Below, one piece after another: positions 24,348 to 35,090 of a DNA stretch of 64,000 nucleotides. A program made the position numbers and the translations under genes. Each line of letters starts with the position of its first letter. Within the stretch, counting starts at the first letter, position 1. Origin of the DNA: Diogma glabrata (Eukaryota > Arthropoda > Insecta > Diptera > Cylindrotomidae); contig OY856186.1 in assembly GCA_963693315.1 (NCBI GenBank), positions 73,943,475 to 74,007,474 on the forward strand, given 5' to 3'. The notes beneath the pieces are model-generated. The model made no database searches. It was not told the DNA's origin and saw nothing but the letters and a program-made list of their open reading frames with translations.

Positions 24348-25161
24348 ATGAGTGATACTATAATTGAATCAGTTAAACATGTGTTTTCGAATATTGAATG
24401 GGAGCATCTTTTATTTCTTGTTCTGTCCAGTTTAACGTGGCTTTCTTTATATAAAATTGGAAGAAAATGGGTTTTGAAAGAAAAATCTGGCGAATATATT
24501 TGCAGAGTACTCACAATTATGCATGGACTTCTTGCAATAGGTTTTTGTTTCACACCGAGCGTACATCGATTGCTCGAATGTACGGAATGTAAATGGATAG
24601 ATTCATTTGAATTACTTGCCCTCGCGAATACTGGTGGATTTATTTTATTTGAAATGATATGGGGTATCTTTAATCATATAGAAACACCATTGATGGGTGT
24701 TCATCATTCAATTTGTATATATACAACTATGTTATATTTAAGCCGAGAAATACAACGGGATATAATCGTTACCGGTTTGGGGTTAATGGAAATCACGAAT
24801 CCATTATTACAATTACGATGGTTAGATAATATTTTTGTTCAATTGCTTGAATGATTTAAAGTTACTTTCATTTTGATACAGGTTCCTAAAACAACATGGC
24901 AAACAAGAAGAAACCTATTTTCAAGTTCTTGAATACACTTTTTGCATTACATTTTTCATAATCCGGGCTATAGTTGCGACAATTTATGCTCAACAATATC
25001 TACAGAATCCTTCATGGGAAATGGTTGATAAAGTTACAGTTTTATTATTTTACAGCATCGGTTGGATTTTCGTCGTCAATATTACACTTTATCTAATAAG
25101 AAAATTACGAGAACCATCTCAAGAAACAGGTCATATTATGAGAGGACAGCGAACAAATTAA
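24348..25161 (+). CDS. TLC-domain protein (TLCD5/TMEM136-like)
   Basis: Multi-pass membrane protein of the TRAM-LAG1-CLN8 group. TLCD members are linked to membrane lipid composition, and a specific role for this subgroup is not established. Exon 1 is 24348-24820 and exon 2 is 24882-25161. The 61 bp intron has a G/GTTAGA donor and a gatacag acceptor. Splicing restores NPLLQLRW/FLKQHGK, the conserved NPLLQ-RWFL stretch of TMEM136. Total is 250 residues, the usual family length. Hydrophobic segments start near residues 20, 55, 85, 120, 175 and 210. The HH pair in GVHHSICIY (about residue 123) is the TLC hallmark His. The start is the first ATG of the frame. Without splicing the frame ends at a stop 37 bases into the intron. 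The next gene is convergent. Confidence 0.9.
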
Positions 25162-25208
25162 TTTTAAAAAATTATTTTAACATTTATTTTTGAAAATTTT
25201 TAAATCAT

Positions 25209-25214
25209 AATAAA
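25209..25214 (+). promoter_or_regulatory. Candidate polyadenylation signal AATAAA of the TLC gene
   Basis: AATAAA 48 bp after the stop at 25161. Cleavage 10-30 bases downstream would place the transcript end inside the last codons of the convergent RRM gene. Confidence 0.45.
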
Positions 25215-25224
25215 AATAATTTAT

Positions 25225-25945
25225 TTAATTTCTTCTATTATTACGGTTTGAATTTGAACGATTATTATGATAATTATTCCTAACATCACGATTACTTCTG
25301 TTATACGGAGGATCATTGTGAGACCTATGATGACGTTCATCTCGGTTTGTCATTTTGAACTGATCTCTGGCATTTAAATCATTAGATTGATAACCGGCAA
25401 ATAGAAAGTCTTGACCTAATTGTAGTAGGATGTTAGGATCCAAGTTTGGAACTGGTGCGCTCCCACTTTGATTAACGTTTGTATTCGGCAACATATTTCT
25501 GTTTAATAAACTTTGTTGGAAGCCTTGTCTTAATGCAGAAGATATATCTATATTTCTTTCCGTTCTTGGTTGATTTTGATTTGCGTACGCATTTGCTTGA
25601 TTTTGGTTTGCTTTGTTATCACCTAATTGTTTTTTTGGTCCAGCAAGTTGTAGATTAAGTCTTCGATTAAATAAATTTGTCTGGGCAAAAAGGATAATTG
25701 CGTATGGTACTGACATTTGGTGTGCATACACAATAAATCCAAAATTGCGTGGTCGACCAGTTTTATCCTTTGGAATGAACACTTTTTCTAAAGGTCCACC
25801 CTAAATGAAGAAGTCACCATATAATAAAAGTAGATAGTTTAAAATAAAAGTTTACCTGTAGAAATAATTCATACAGCAAATCTTCTGTTACATTATCATG
25901 CAAATTTCCACAAAAAATTGTACGTGATTGTTCATTTTCGGACAT
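25225..25945 (-). CDS. RRM protein, RBM7/RBM11 family
   Basis: RNA-binding protein. RBM7 is the RNA-binding subunit of the nuclear exosome targeting (NEXT) complex, and RBM11 is a splicing-related relative. Exon 1 is 25945-25856 (30 codons, MSENEQSRTIFCGNLHDNVT..., donor CAG/GTAAAC). Exon 2 is 25800-25225 after a catttag acceptor and starts GGPLEKVFIPKDKTGRPRNF. RNP2 is TIFCGN and RNP1 is RNFGFIVY. The linker ELLYELFLQGGPLEKV and VPYAIILF match this family closely. After about residue 85 the chain is low-complexity: Asn/Gln-rich, then a tail rich in Arg, Asn, His and Ser (NRSNRDVRNNYHNN). Total is 221 residues. Minus-strand AATAAA overlaps the stop codon region. The phase 0 intron lies within the RRM. 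Confidence 0.88.
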
Positions 25946-26221
25946 TTTTATAAATATATTAACTTCAAAAATTGTGTTTTATCTGTTTTATTTAAATAGT
26001 TTGATCTTATAAACTTGTAAGGATGCAATAAAATGAATTTCATTTGACTTTGACAGCAAATTAACAAATAAGAAATATTTTCAATATAAACAAGAAGATT
26101 GTTATTACCAACATGAAGAAAGTTTTAATAGATTTCGCTTAATTGGTTTGAATTAGTTATCGGAATCAACGCAAGTGAATCAAATTTAAATTTGAAATAT
26201 GATAAATAATTAGTTTAATAA
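25946..26221. other. 5' flank of the RRM gene
   Basis: AT-rich sequence between the RRM start codon and the long-TIR element. Presumed promoter/5' UTR. The transposon begins only about 275 bp upstream of the start codon. Confidence 0.45.
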
Positions 26222-29085
26222 GAGGGCTATTATTTTGAAAACGTACATCGAAAAAAAAACAACTATTTTTTAAAAATCTGAAATTTTGATATTTTGTTGG
26301 TATTGACGAAGGGAAAAAGTGATTTCTGCTTTTATTTTTTGTGTACTCTGAATCGGAGTTATGCGCGATTGAATTTTGAGGCTTTTTCACGTAGTTTTTG
26401 GTAATGGTGGCAATGTTTTGTTAATAGGTGCCACAAATTTCATCCGACTTACGTATATTTTTGCAAGTAAAAAGGAAAATAATTGAGTAATTGAAATAAG
26501 TAAGTTTAAAATTAATAACTTTTCTCTTTTCCGCTAGGCGGCGCGTAAAACCTTGGTTTACTTCAAAGCTCATATCTCAAAAAGTAGGCTTTTTTTTTTT
26601 TTGTTTTTCACAAATTTTAAAGTAAACATATGCAGCTATGAAATTGAGAAATAAAAAGTCAGCAATTCAATATGGATTTTTTCTTACGATTTTTTAAAGT
26701 TTGGTATATGAAAAATTCACATGTGTTTTTTTATTAAGTTAATAATCCTGTACTAAATGTGGATCTAATAAATTAAACATTTCATATTTTAACACCTGCA
26801 ATAAATTTGAACCATTTTTTGTGTATTTCTGATTGAGAAACAGGTTTTTATTCAGAATAAGAATTGGAGATCCCAATGATCGAAGATTTTGTTATAATTT
26901 CAACATCACCAAAACTAACATTAGAAAAAAACATTAAAAAAATATTTTTCCTATAAACATTATAATTTAATCAATATTATAAATAAATACATTAAAAAAT
27001 TAGTTTATATATTTTTTTTTGCCTTTAAATTGAAATATTTATGATCATCAGAAAAAGAAAACATTTTGGCAATTATTTTATCGGGTGTAGTGTTATCCGG
27101 TAAAAAACAGTGGAATCCTTGAATTCTTTGTTTTCTTCCAAGAACATTTCGTAGATGTCGGTGAGGGTCCATAACACCAACCGCTTTGATTTCTTAATTT
27201 TTGTCGATCCTTCTGTAATAGTAACAACATCTTTAAGGCCAGGCATTGTTCTACTAATTTCCTCTGATAAGAAGTATGTTTGAATTTGTTTTACTATATT
27301 TTGTGACAAACTGTGCACTTGTTTGCTTTGAGGCCAACTGTAAGGACCTACTGTTTCCAACAGATCCATGGCGAATTCTACCAGTCGTCTTGATGCATTA
27401 AATTCATCCTGGATACGTTGATTTGACCAAAATTTATGTGGTAGAGTTGTCAACAAAAACACTTGTTTTGATTTACAGCTGGCATCTTTAAACTCTTTTT
27501 TAAGGTTCATAAGCCATGATGTATATTCACATTCCTCGTTTGGTGATAACACTTTAACTGAATCTACTTGAAATATTCTTTGACTTATCGCCGATGTGAC
27601 ACTTGCAATTTTTTTATAACTTCCTGTTGTAATATGATTTTGTTTGATAGGAGATTCGGCTAACCTTCCAAGAACATTGTTAATATCTTCTAAAATGTCA
27701 TTAAATAGTTCAGGAACTGGTGGAGATATAATATTAACCGAAACTGGTGATGGATCTAAAGATGCTGGAGGTATTTAAATATTTTCGTTCGTTGGAACAT
27801 TTTCAACATCCTGATTTATAGAAATAATTTCACTATCGATAGTTTGCGAACATGAAAGCTGCTGTATAGAAAATATTAGTTGCATATGAATTTTTATTCA
27901 TTTTAATAAAATAATTAAATTTACCTTATTTTTATAGATATAAGTGCGACATGTTTCACATATAAACTGGTCATCACGCAAAGTAAAATTTAGGGTCGCA
28001 GCTTTTTGAATAACAGCTGGTGTGACCAGTTTCACATGATGTCCGCTGATGATTTTTGAGATCGTACAAGTTACAGCACAATTTGAAAGGCATTTCTATT
28101 ATTATCTTTTCTAAACGTTATGTCTTCTAAATATTTTGGAATATAATTGATTATAAGGCAATCCAATCAATATATATATACACTTGAAATAGTTTTGACA
28201 TAGGTAGAATCAGGTAAAATTAGGTAGGTACAATTTACTATATTTTGATTGGATGCAAGTATAATTTGGTCAAAAACCGTTTGTGGGCGTCATTAGAAAT
28301 TTTAAATGTTAAAATTATGAGCCTCTAATGAGATTTTAATTAGTAAAAAGGGGCTGAATAGACATTTTTTAAAATGAATAAACATTTTACACACCCTTTT
28401 AATAATTTAAATTCCTTTATTTTACCACTTAACTTAAATTAATTTTTAATAAGTTTGAACCATTTAACCGCACAGAAAATGGTTCAAATTTATTGCAGGT
28501 GTTAAAATATGAAATGTTTAATTTATTAGATCCACATTTAGTACAGGATTATTAACTTAATAAAAAAACACATGTGAATTTTTCATATACCAAACTTTAA
28601 AAAATCGTAAGAAAAAATCCATATTGAATTGCTGACTTTTTATTTCTCAATTTCATAGCTGCATATGTTTACTTTAAAATTTGTGAAAAACAAAAAAAAA
28701 AAAGCCTACTTTTTGAGATATGAGCTTTGAAGTAAACCAAGGTTTTACGCGCCGCCTAGCGGAAAAGAGAAAAGTTATTAATTTTAAACTTACTTATTTC
28801 AATTATTCAATTATTTTCCTTTTTACTTGCAAAAATATACGCAAGTGGGATGAAATTTGTGGCACCTATTAACAAAACATTGCCACCATTACCAAAAACT
28901 ACGTGAAAAAGCCTCAAAATTCAACCGCGCATAACTCCGATTCAGAGTACTCAAAAAATAAAAGCAGAAATCACTTTTTTCCTTTTGTCAATGCCAACAA
29001 TATATCAAAATTTCAGATTTTTTAAAAATCAAAAATTTAAAAATCAACAAAAAAATGTACGTTTTCAAAATAATAGCCCAAGATA
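26222..29085. mobile_element. Element with ~600 bp terminal inverted repeats and a cargo gene
   Basis: The left arm, about 26222-26822, starts GGGCTATTATTTTGAAAACG. The right arm, about 28473-29085, is its inverted copy ending in CGTTTTCAAAATAATAGCCC. The arms match almost base for base in their inner halves (for example CGGCGCGTAAAACCTTGG at 26539 and its complement at 28742), with small indels and substitutions in the outer 150 bp. The central ~1650 bp hold one spliced minus-strand gene (27073-28099). No target duplication was resolved. The ends do not match a superfamily I know with confidence. Very long TIRs with a single gene suggest a DNA transposon or foldback element. Confidence 0.85.
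27073..28099 (-). CDS. Unrecognised gene carried by the long-TIR element
   Basis: Inferred exon 1, about 28099-27925, opens after an ataatag acceptor. It reads KCLSNCAVTC, then GHHVKLVTPAVIQKAATLNF, then ICETCRTYIYKNK. C-x3-C-x3-C plus C-x2-C could form a zinc site. The donor is AAG/GTAAAT. Exon 2 starts at 27861 (ctatacag acceptor) in the same phase with QLSCSQTIDSEIISINQDVE. An in-frame TAA follows at about 27776, after which the frame is open for about 230 residues to the stop at 27073. The downstream part reads LFNDILEDINNVLGRL, GSYKKIASVTSAISQRIF, EYTSWLMNLKKEFKDAS and LLTTLPHKFWSNQRIQDEFN, then ends LHPIK. I do not recognise the family. The start codon is not located and one nonsense codon suggests a pseudogene copy. 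Confidence 0.55.
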
Positions 29086-29920
29086 TGTTTTAATATAACT
29101 GTGTTAGTATAACTGTTTTAATATAACCATATATTTGAAATAATAAGTATAATAACTCCTGCTTTTGAAAATCAAAGAGAAAAGTTGCCTAGAAAAACGA
29201 TGATTGAAATAAAACTTTTAAATATTATTGTCATTATTTTTTCAAAAAAATTATTCATTTTTTTTGCTACTTGCTAACTCCATTATTATTATTGTTATTT
29301 TAGATTATTGCATAGAAAACCTTTTTTAATTAAAATGTTGAATTAATCAATTATATAATTTAATAACTATAAAGTAAAAATAACTACCGAAAAATTTTAT
29401 TAAATATAGTGGAGAGGATTTTGTGATTGAAAAGTTTTTATTATTTATATCTCATGAATTCTTCCAAGAATCATTTTTGCAAGTGATTTATTACATCCAC
29501 ACTAATTATATCTAAATGAATTAGCCTTTTGAACTGCATTCATAGTTAAGCTGAAATATTAAATGCTTACTGTTAAAATATTCTAAGTAAAGTTCAATTT
29601 CATCAAACTCAATTAACTATATACACATATACAAAAGCTACAATCAATCTCATCTATTGAATAACTGATATTATTTGGACATTTCCACTGCAATTCAAAA
29701 CACTGAACATTATCTTCATCAGCAGTTATCCCGAAAAACAAAATATAAATTTTGCAGTGACAAATTACCGTGTTAGGACTTGGGACTGTGTGGTTATTTT
29801 GCAGACTTTTATGGGAAAAAGTGTGTAAATAGTCCGTATTGTGGAAGACCTTGGGGCGTCCAACAAGTCTGTAGTAATAGAACTTATCCGATAGCAACGA
29901 CTAATAACGAAAACTATTGG
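29086..29920. other. AT-rich spacer, no gene
   Basis: Over 75% AT. The minus-strand frame at 29613-29897 is Cys/His/Tyr-rich but fits no family and has no splice partner I can see. Confidence 0.4.
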
Positions 29921-29927
29921 TTATATT

Positions 29928-30055
29928 CACCGACATAAGACTGACTTAAGTTAACTGACATAAGAATGACTTAAATTTACCGACATTAGACTGACTAAAA
30001 TTCACCGACAAAAGACTTACAAAACTCACCAACAAAAAACCAACTTAAGGGTGGT
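29928..30055 (+). repeat. ~25-27 bp minisatellite, about 5 units
   Basis: Five degenerate copies of a unit near CACCGACATAAGACTGACTT, beginning at about 29928, 29955, 29980, 30005 and 30030. Divergence rises toward the right. Confidence 0.7.
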
Positions 30056-30220
30056 TATTTTACGGTGACTTGGTAGTTACAAATCACCAGTTATTTTTCA
30101 GGTGCCTTGGCATTACAACTAGCCACCGAAATCACAGACAAAACTATCAATAAATAATACATATAAACATTAATAATTTATTTAATTTAAATATATAGAT
30201 ATAAACATAATTACTATTAA

Positions 30221-30483
30221 AATTGAACGACTGAGTAGAAAAAGGATAATATTCCAAAAAATGGAATATTATTCTTTATACGCTCATTAAACGGATTCGA
30301 CATTCAACTACAAAATAGCTATCTCAGATTATTTTTCGTAGAAAAAGGATAATATTCCAAAAATACGAAAAATAAACTGAGATAGCTATTTTGTAGTTGA
30401 ATGTCAAATTCGTTTAATGAACGTATAAAGAATAATATTCCATTTTTTGGAATATTATCCTTTTTCTACTCAGCCGTTCAATT
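30221..30483. repeat. Large near-perfect palindrome (foldback element)
   Basis: Arms of about 117 bp: the left begins AATTGAACGACTGAGTAG and the right ends CTACTCAGCCGTTCAATT. A roughly 24 bp spacer repeats the AAAGGATAATATTCC word found in the arms. Few mismatches separate the arms. The RNA or single strand would fold into a long hairpin. No ORF. It ends about 200 bp upstream of the Penelope-like fragment. Confidence 0.85.
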
Positions 30484-30689
30484 ATAAATAATATTTCAGT
30501 ATAAATGATATAAAAAAAATCACAATATTTTAATAATAATAATAAAATATTAATTAAAATATATTCATATAAACATAATTATTATTAAAATTGTAAATAA
30601 TAATTCTGTAAATAATAATTCAATAATAATTCTAATACTAATTCTTCTATTATTTAATAATAATTTTGCGTAGGCGTAACATACAATAG

Positions 30690-31240
30690 AACAACATTCA
30701 AAATAATGCAAACAACCTTAAAAAAATATGGATATATTGCGGCTTACAAAAACAAAAATAAATTAGAAAACTACCTAAAAACTAAAAAAACCCAAAACTT
30801 AGACACAGGTGTTTATAAGCTTACCTGTGACGACTGCAGTAAATTTTACATAGGCCAGACGGGGAGGTCCTTCAAAAAAAGATTTATCGAGCACACCAAT
30901 AAAATTAACAGAAGCGATCCAAAATCCAGATATGCCCAACATTTGAAAATAGAAAAACACAAATACACCAATATCAACACAAATTTAACCATATTACATA
31001 AAAAAAGAAAAGGACAAAATCTAGATAGACTGGAAGAAATAGAAATATATAAACATAAAAACAATAACAATATTTTAAATGATAAAATCAACACTAAAAC
31101 TAACAAAATATATGACATAATAATAAAAAACAGCAGTAATAGTTATATATAAGTATATAAGTAATAGTTTAAGCAAAAATTGTAATAATAATTTAAGAAC
31201 TGAGGATGACGTAAGTCGAAATCGATATTCTTTAAAATAA
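30690..31240 (+). mobile_element. Penelope-like element, GIY-YIG endonuclease end
   Basis: The ORF at 30706-31152 encodes the C-terminal GIY-YIG nuclease of a Penelope-like retroelement. GVYKLTCDDCSKFYIGQTGR carries the GVY...YIG signature with the catalytic Tyr pair and Arg, together with the CDDC pair typical of these elements. It is followed by FKKRFIEHTNKI and SRYAQHLKIEKH, then RLEEIEIYKH with the catalytic Glu. The upstream frame (TYNRTTFKI) fits the RT-to-EN linker, but the RT itself is absent, so the copy is 5'-truncated. After the stop an AT-rich tail contains CTGAGGA...GTCGAAA at 31200-31221. Confidence 0.85.
31199..31235 (+). ncRNA. Possible hammerhead-like core at the Penelope 3' end
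   Basis: CTGAGGA (31200-31206) fits the CUGANGA box of hammerhead ribozymes. It is followed by a minimal GAC-GTAA-GTC stem and then GAAA (31218-31221). Hammerhead motifs are known in Penelope-like elements. One extra T precedes the stem, and stems I and III were not convincingly found, so this may be a decayed or coincidental match. Confidence 0.25.
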
Positions 31241-32408
31241 AAAAATAAAAATCAAATTGTTACTATAAGGAAGTTTTATTATTATAAATAAATTTAAAAA
31301 TAAACAGTAAAAAGTATATTTTTAAATATTGCATTTTAATTCAAAAGTGACAAAAGCACACAAACAGTGAATAATATGGAAAACCATAATAACACATATA
31401 GTTTATTTTTAAATTTTCTTTGTTGATATTAGTAATTACGAAAAAATGCACATTTTTTTTCGATGCAAATCGAAAAAAAATTGATTTTTTGCGTGAATAG
31501 AACAAAGTTTTTGATTTACATCAATTTTTTAATGGATTTGGGTGAAAAGAATTCGACATAATATTCAATTATTTATAAAACTGTTATTTATAAACCATAA
31601 TCTGAGATTATTATTATACATAAAAAAATTGGGAAATAAGGTTAGGATATTAGTTCTTCTACATCAGATGCTATTTCAAAATTTAGTTGTAAAAACTTTA
31701 AATATAATAAATATTTATTATTATGGTGCGAACGTGTGATATATAATTTAATATAATACCGTTAACTTTAATTTATTGTTAATAAAAGCTTAATATTACA
31801 AATGGCGCCGAAACAAAAACACTCCTAACGGATTAATTATTGTTATAAAAAAACCTGAGTGTAGGACAAACTCTTTCGTTGCTCCGTTTCACAGATTGAT
31901 TAGTTTGATATTCGCTTTTTGAACACATCCGCTTTTTGAACGAATGAGATTATATTGCTTACAAAAATAAGTTTTCTTGGGAGCTTTGCTTCATTCGGAC
32001 CTCTATACTCGGTTTGTCACTTACCGTGTTTACTATGCTATGACTAAAGAATATAAATAGGATAAGAACATGTAAGTCGACGTGTTACGTGAAGAATAAG
32101 TTCGATAAATTTCAAAAATTTGAAGAAAGCACTTTTTCACAGCTCAACCGTTATTTATACCAACCAACCTGTTCATTCTTAAGTGAATGCATACAAATAC
32201 ATTAAATATTTCCTTCATTCGTATTTGCAAAGGAAAGTATTTATTTATCGATAAAACTATAAATAATAACGTTATTTTATTTATATCAAATATAACAATA
32301 AACAAAATTAAATAAATTGTATATTAGAAATTTAACTAAATTTAATGTATAACATGGATAAATTTCATTTAATTAATAAATTAATTAGAAAAGAAAAACA
32401 AATATAAT
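31241..32408. other. AT-rich spacer with a possible LTR/primer-site junction
   Basis: No gene. At 31783-31815 an AATAAA-containing stretch ends in ...AATATTACA and is followed by ATGGCGCCGAAACA, resembling an LTR 3' end next to a primer-binding site. No partner LTR was recognised. The last ~80 bases are the 3' flank of the TOG gene and contain A/T-rich polyadenylation-like words. Confidence 0.3.
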
Positions 32409-34008
32409 TTATTTAATATTTTTCAGTGTTTTTTCTATATTACGATATGTTCTCTGGGGAATAACATCAAATATTACTTTACTGTAACTGCTATGCGGTG
32501 ACAATTGTTTGAATATATCTTTAGCGTAATTTCTTGTCTCAAGACTTCCTTCTTGCAACAAATTAGCACTATTTATTATTATTTTATCTCGACAATCTTT
32601 ATTCATTGAAAATACTTTATCACAGCCTAACCTACAAACTAGACGATTTAATAATTTTGCCGCTGTCGTTCTAACAGCCGCATTTTGATGGCATGCACCC
32701 CTTGATGTTATTATTTGAATAACTTTTGATGGATGTAAATTATCACACATTGACTCTAATGCACGTCCAGCATCTGCTCTTAAAAACTTATTCGTATCAG
32801 CTGTCCTGTGTAATAAACTTGTTACCAAATCTTCTGATTCAGTTTCGATGCATTTTTTGTGTGTTGAATATAGCTCTCCTGCAGCTTGGCATGCCGCACG
32901 TGATACTTGTGATCGTAAATTTTTAACATGTTTCGCTAAGCCGGTTGCTAATAAATGAATTTGAGATTCTACTATGTCCGGATGATTTCTGATTAATAAA
33001 ACAAAAAGTTTTATTCCATTCACTGTAGTTTCCCAATTCGGACTGTCGAATTGTGATAAACAGTGATTCAATACATCTTTTGGTCTATCGGATTGTTTTG
33101 ATGATGAATTATATAATTCATTTGTTTTATTTTTAACTGGTACATGTTTTGCAGGAGCAATTTTCTTGCTCCGGAATATAACTGGCTTTAGTTTTTGGTT
33201 TGAAGATCTTGTTGATGGAATTGATGATTTCTCAGAAGATTGTTCACTTACAGAACTTTTTACAGTTCGATTAGATTTGGGTGTGAGTGGTTCAGAGTTG
33301 TTGTCTTTTTTCGGTTTAGACATGAAATCATCGTCAAAATCTGTATCTGATCTTGTACCAACAGAATTAGATGAAAAATCATCAATATCATGAGAAATAG
33401 GAGTTTCGAGTTGACTAGATGTTTCTTGTAAAATCATTGAAGACGATCTTGATGTGTTGGAAATATCTTCTCGAGATGGTGTCTTCGAATGTATTGGCAT
33501 ATCATCAAACGGTATACGCAAATTTTCTCGGGATATTGTTTTTGATTTGAGCGATAAATTTTCTGCAGATATTGCTTTTGATTTTATTGGTGTATCATCG
33601 TATGATAGAATTGTTGCAGTTTTAGGACGTACAATTTCTTTTCTGAAACTATCTTTTCTGAAATCAGTTACAACTGAGTGTGGACGTGATATTTCTAATG
33701 CAGTTTTTTGTAAAAAGTCTTCTGCCTTTGTTAAATCTAAATTTGGATTACTGGTTCCAATGACTCGCGTCGGTGTCGAGTTATCAGAATCACTTTCCGT
33801 ACTTACATCTGATAAAATTAATTCATTATTTATTGATCTGTTATCCTTTGCTGTAATGGTGTTGTTACTAATAGAATTTTGATAGACACTCTTATTTGAA
33901 TTTGTTGACGGTGTTCTATTTGAATTAATGCTGTTATCATTTTCAAAAGAAAGTCGTCGCTCATTTTGATATCCAGATCTTATTTCTGCCGGTTCGTATA
34001 TTTTGCTG
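32409..34008 (-). CDS. TOG-domain protein (TOGARAM/crescerin-like), 3' coding exon
   Basis: Terminal exon encoding about 533 residues. The acceptor is tttttctag at 34009-34010, and a second AG 3 bp on is also usable. The first ~300 residues are disordered and rich in Ser, Thr, Asn and Lys, with repeated SKxxSxExL-like phrases (AISAENLSLKSKTISRENL). Residues from about 315 to 530 form a HEAT-type TOG domain: NWETTVNGIKLFVLLIRNHP, then HVKNLRSQVSRAACQAAGEL, LRADAGRALESMCDNL and NAAVRTTAAKLLNRLV. This is typical of the C-terminal TOG of TOGARAM proteins, which bind tubulin and act in ciliary axonemes. CLASP-type TOGs are the main alternative. The stop is TAA at 32411-32409. Upstream exons were not found; they may lie beyond the repeats to the right. 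Confidence 0.85.
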
Positions 34009-34028
34009 CTAGAAAAAAATAAAAACAA

Positions 34029-34469
34029 TTTTAGTAAAACTCGAGTTTCAAAAATTTAGGTTGTGGTGTTTCTTTGCTCTCAGGGGCAATGAAAATATAC
34101 TCTAATCTATATTCGTAGTTTTTGCAAATTTCGGTCAATATAAATATTTTCAGTAATGTCGAAGCAAAACAAAAAAAAATTCTGTGAACCAAAATAATTA
34201 TGTAAAGTTATAGATATCTCTCATCGTAGGCGTTCGATAATCGACCAAAAAATAAGAACTTCCCATGTCGGGAAGTTAAATACAGAAGAATTGAGATCAT
34301 CAATGGGGCCCAGGTCTTAAAATGTTTTATGTGATGTTGTGACACATATTGTAATTCCTATTACATAACACAATTTATTTTCAAAAGGTGTAATCGGCAG
34401 CAAATGTTTATTTTTCAAACGAGAAGTTGGGAATCAGGTCACTCAACAAGTGAAAATATGGAATTCTTC
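34029..34469. other. Intron of the TOG gene, nothing seen
   Basis: AT-rich with no coding signal. Presumably part of the intron upstream of the last TOG exon. Confidence 0.35.
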
Positions 34470-35090
34470 TTAGTACTAATAAAGTTGCTGTTTCTTATTG
34501 GATAGATGCTCTACCGCCCGATCATTTAACAAGTTTAAATGCGGTTTTGGGATGGTTAACATGTATCGGAAATTTGTTCCAATGATGGCTCAGAACTGGC
34601 ACCGTTATATACTTTAACACTGAAAAATGAAGAATATAAATGGAACAAAAAATTTGACGCTGTTATTAACAAGTATAAGGCAGCCGTAGTGCCAAATAAT
34701 GTGTTGTGTCATTACAACTGAGCCAATTAGTTGAAAAGAAAGACCTATAGTGATTACCTTAGCCAGCTTGACAAAAACTAAGACAAACTATTTGCATTTG
34801 AATATATTTTTATATGGTTCGATGTAAAAAGGGGATGTAAAAAAAAGAATTTCAGCAAATGCCGCTCACTGATTACAAAGATTAACCATAATTTTGGATA
34901 AGTTATAACTGTCAGATTTAATACAACAAAAGTCAAGTGGTGACATACAAATACATTTGCTAAACGCATTTTCTGATGAAGACTTACATATTTCATATCT
35001 AACGACAAACAAAATGCTGCTCGACTTACTAAAAACGATGTTAAGAAAAGCAATATTTTGGCAAATGCGCAAATAAGATGACATTAGTTA
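34470..35090 (+). mobile_element. Ty3/gypsy RT-RNase H remnant, heavily decayed
   Basis: Family phrases appear in shifting frames in the right order. IDALPPDHLTSLNAVLG lies at about 34503. MVNMYRKFVPMMAQ lies at about 34552 (compare the usual LGMVNYYRKFVPN). LAPLYTLTLKNEEYKWNKKF then reads on to NNVLCHYN (34590-34720; compare LAPLYELLKK...W and VLVHYD). ERPIVITLASLTKTKTNYLH lies at about 34740. LQRLTIILDKL...IQQKSS is at 34880 (minus one frame). Each block needs a frameshift to join the next, so the copy is dead. No LTR was found. It lies inside the presumed intron of the TOG gene, in the opposite orientation. Confidence 0.6.

Noticed and set aside
30846..31118. Minus-strand hydrophobic frame of 90 residues
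   Set aside because: Antisense shadow of the Penelope GIY-YIG domain.
33166..33882. Plus-strand frames of 75 and 142 residues
   Set aside because: They are antisense shadows of the TOG-domain exon.
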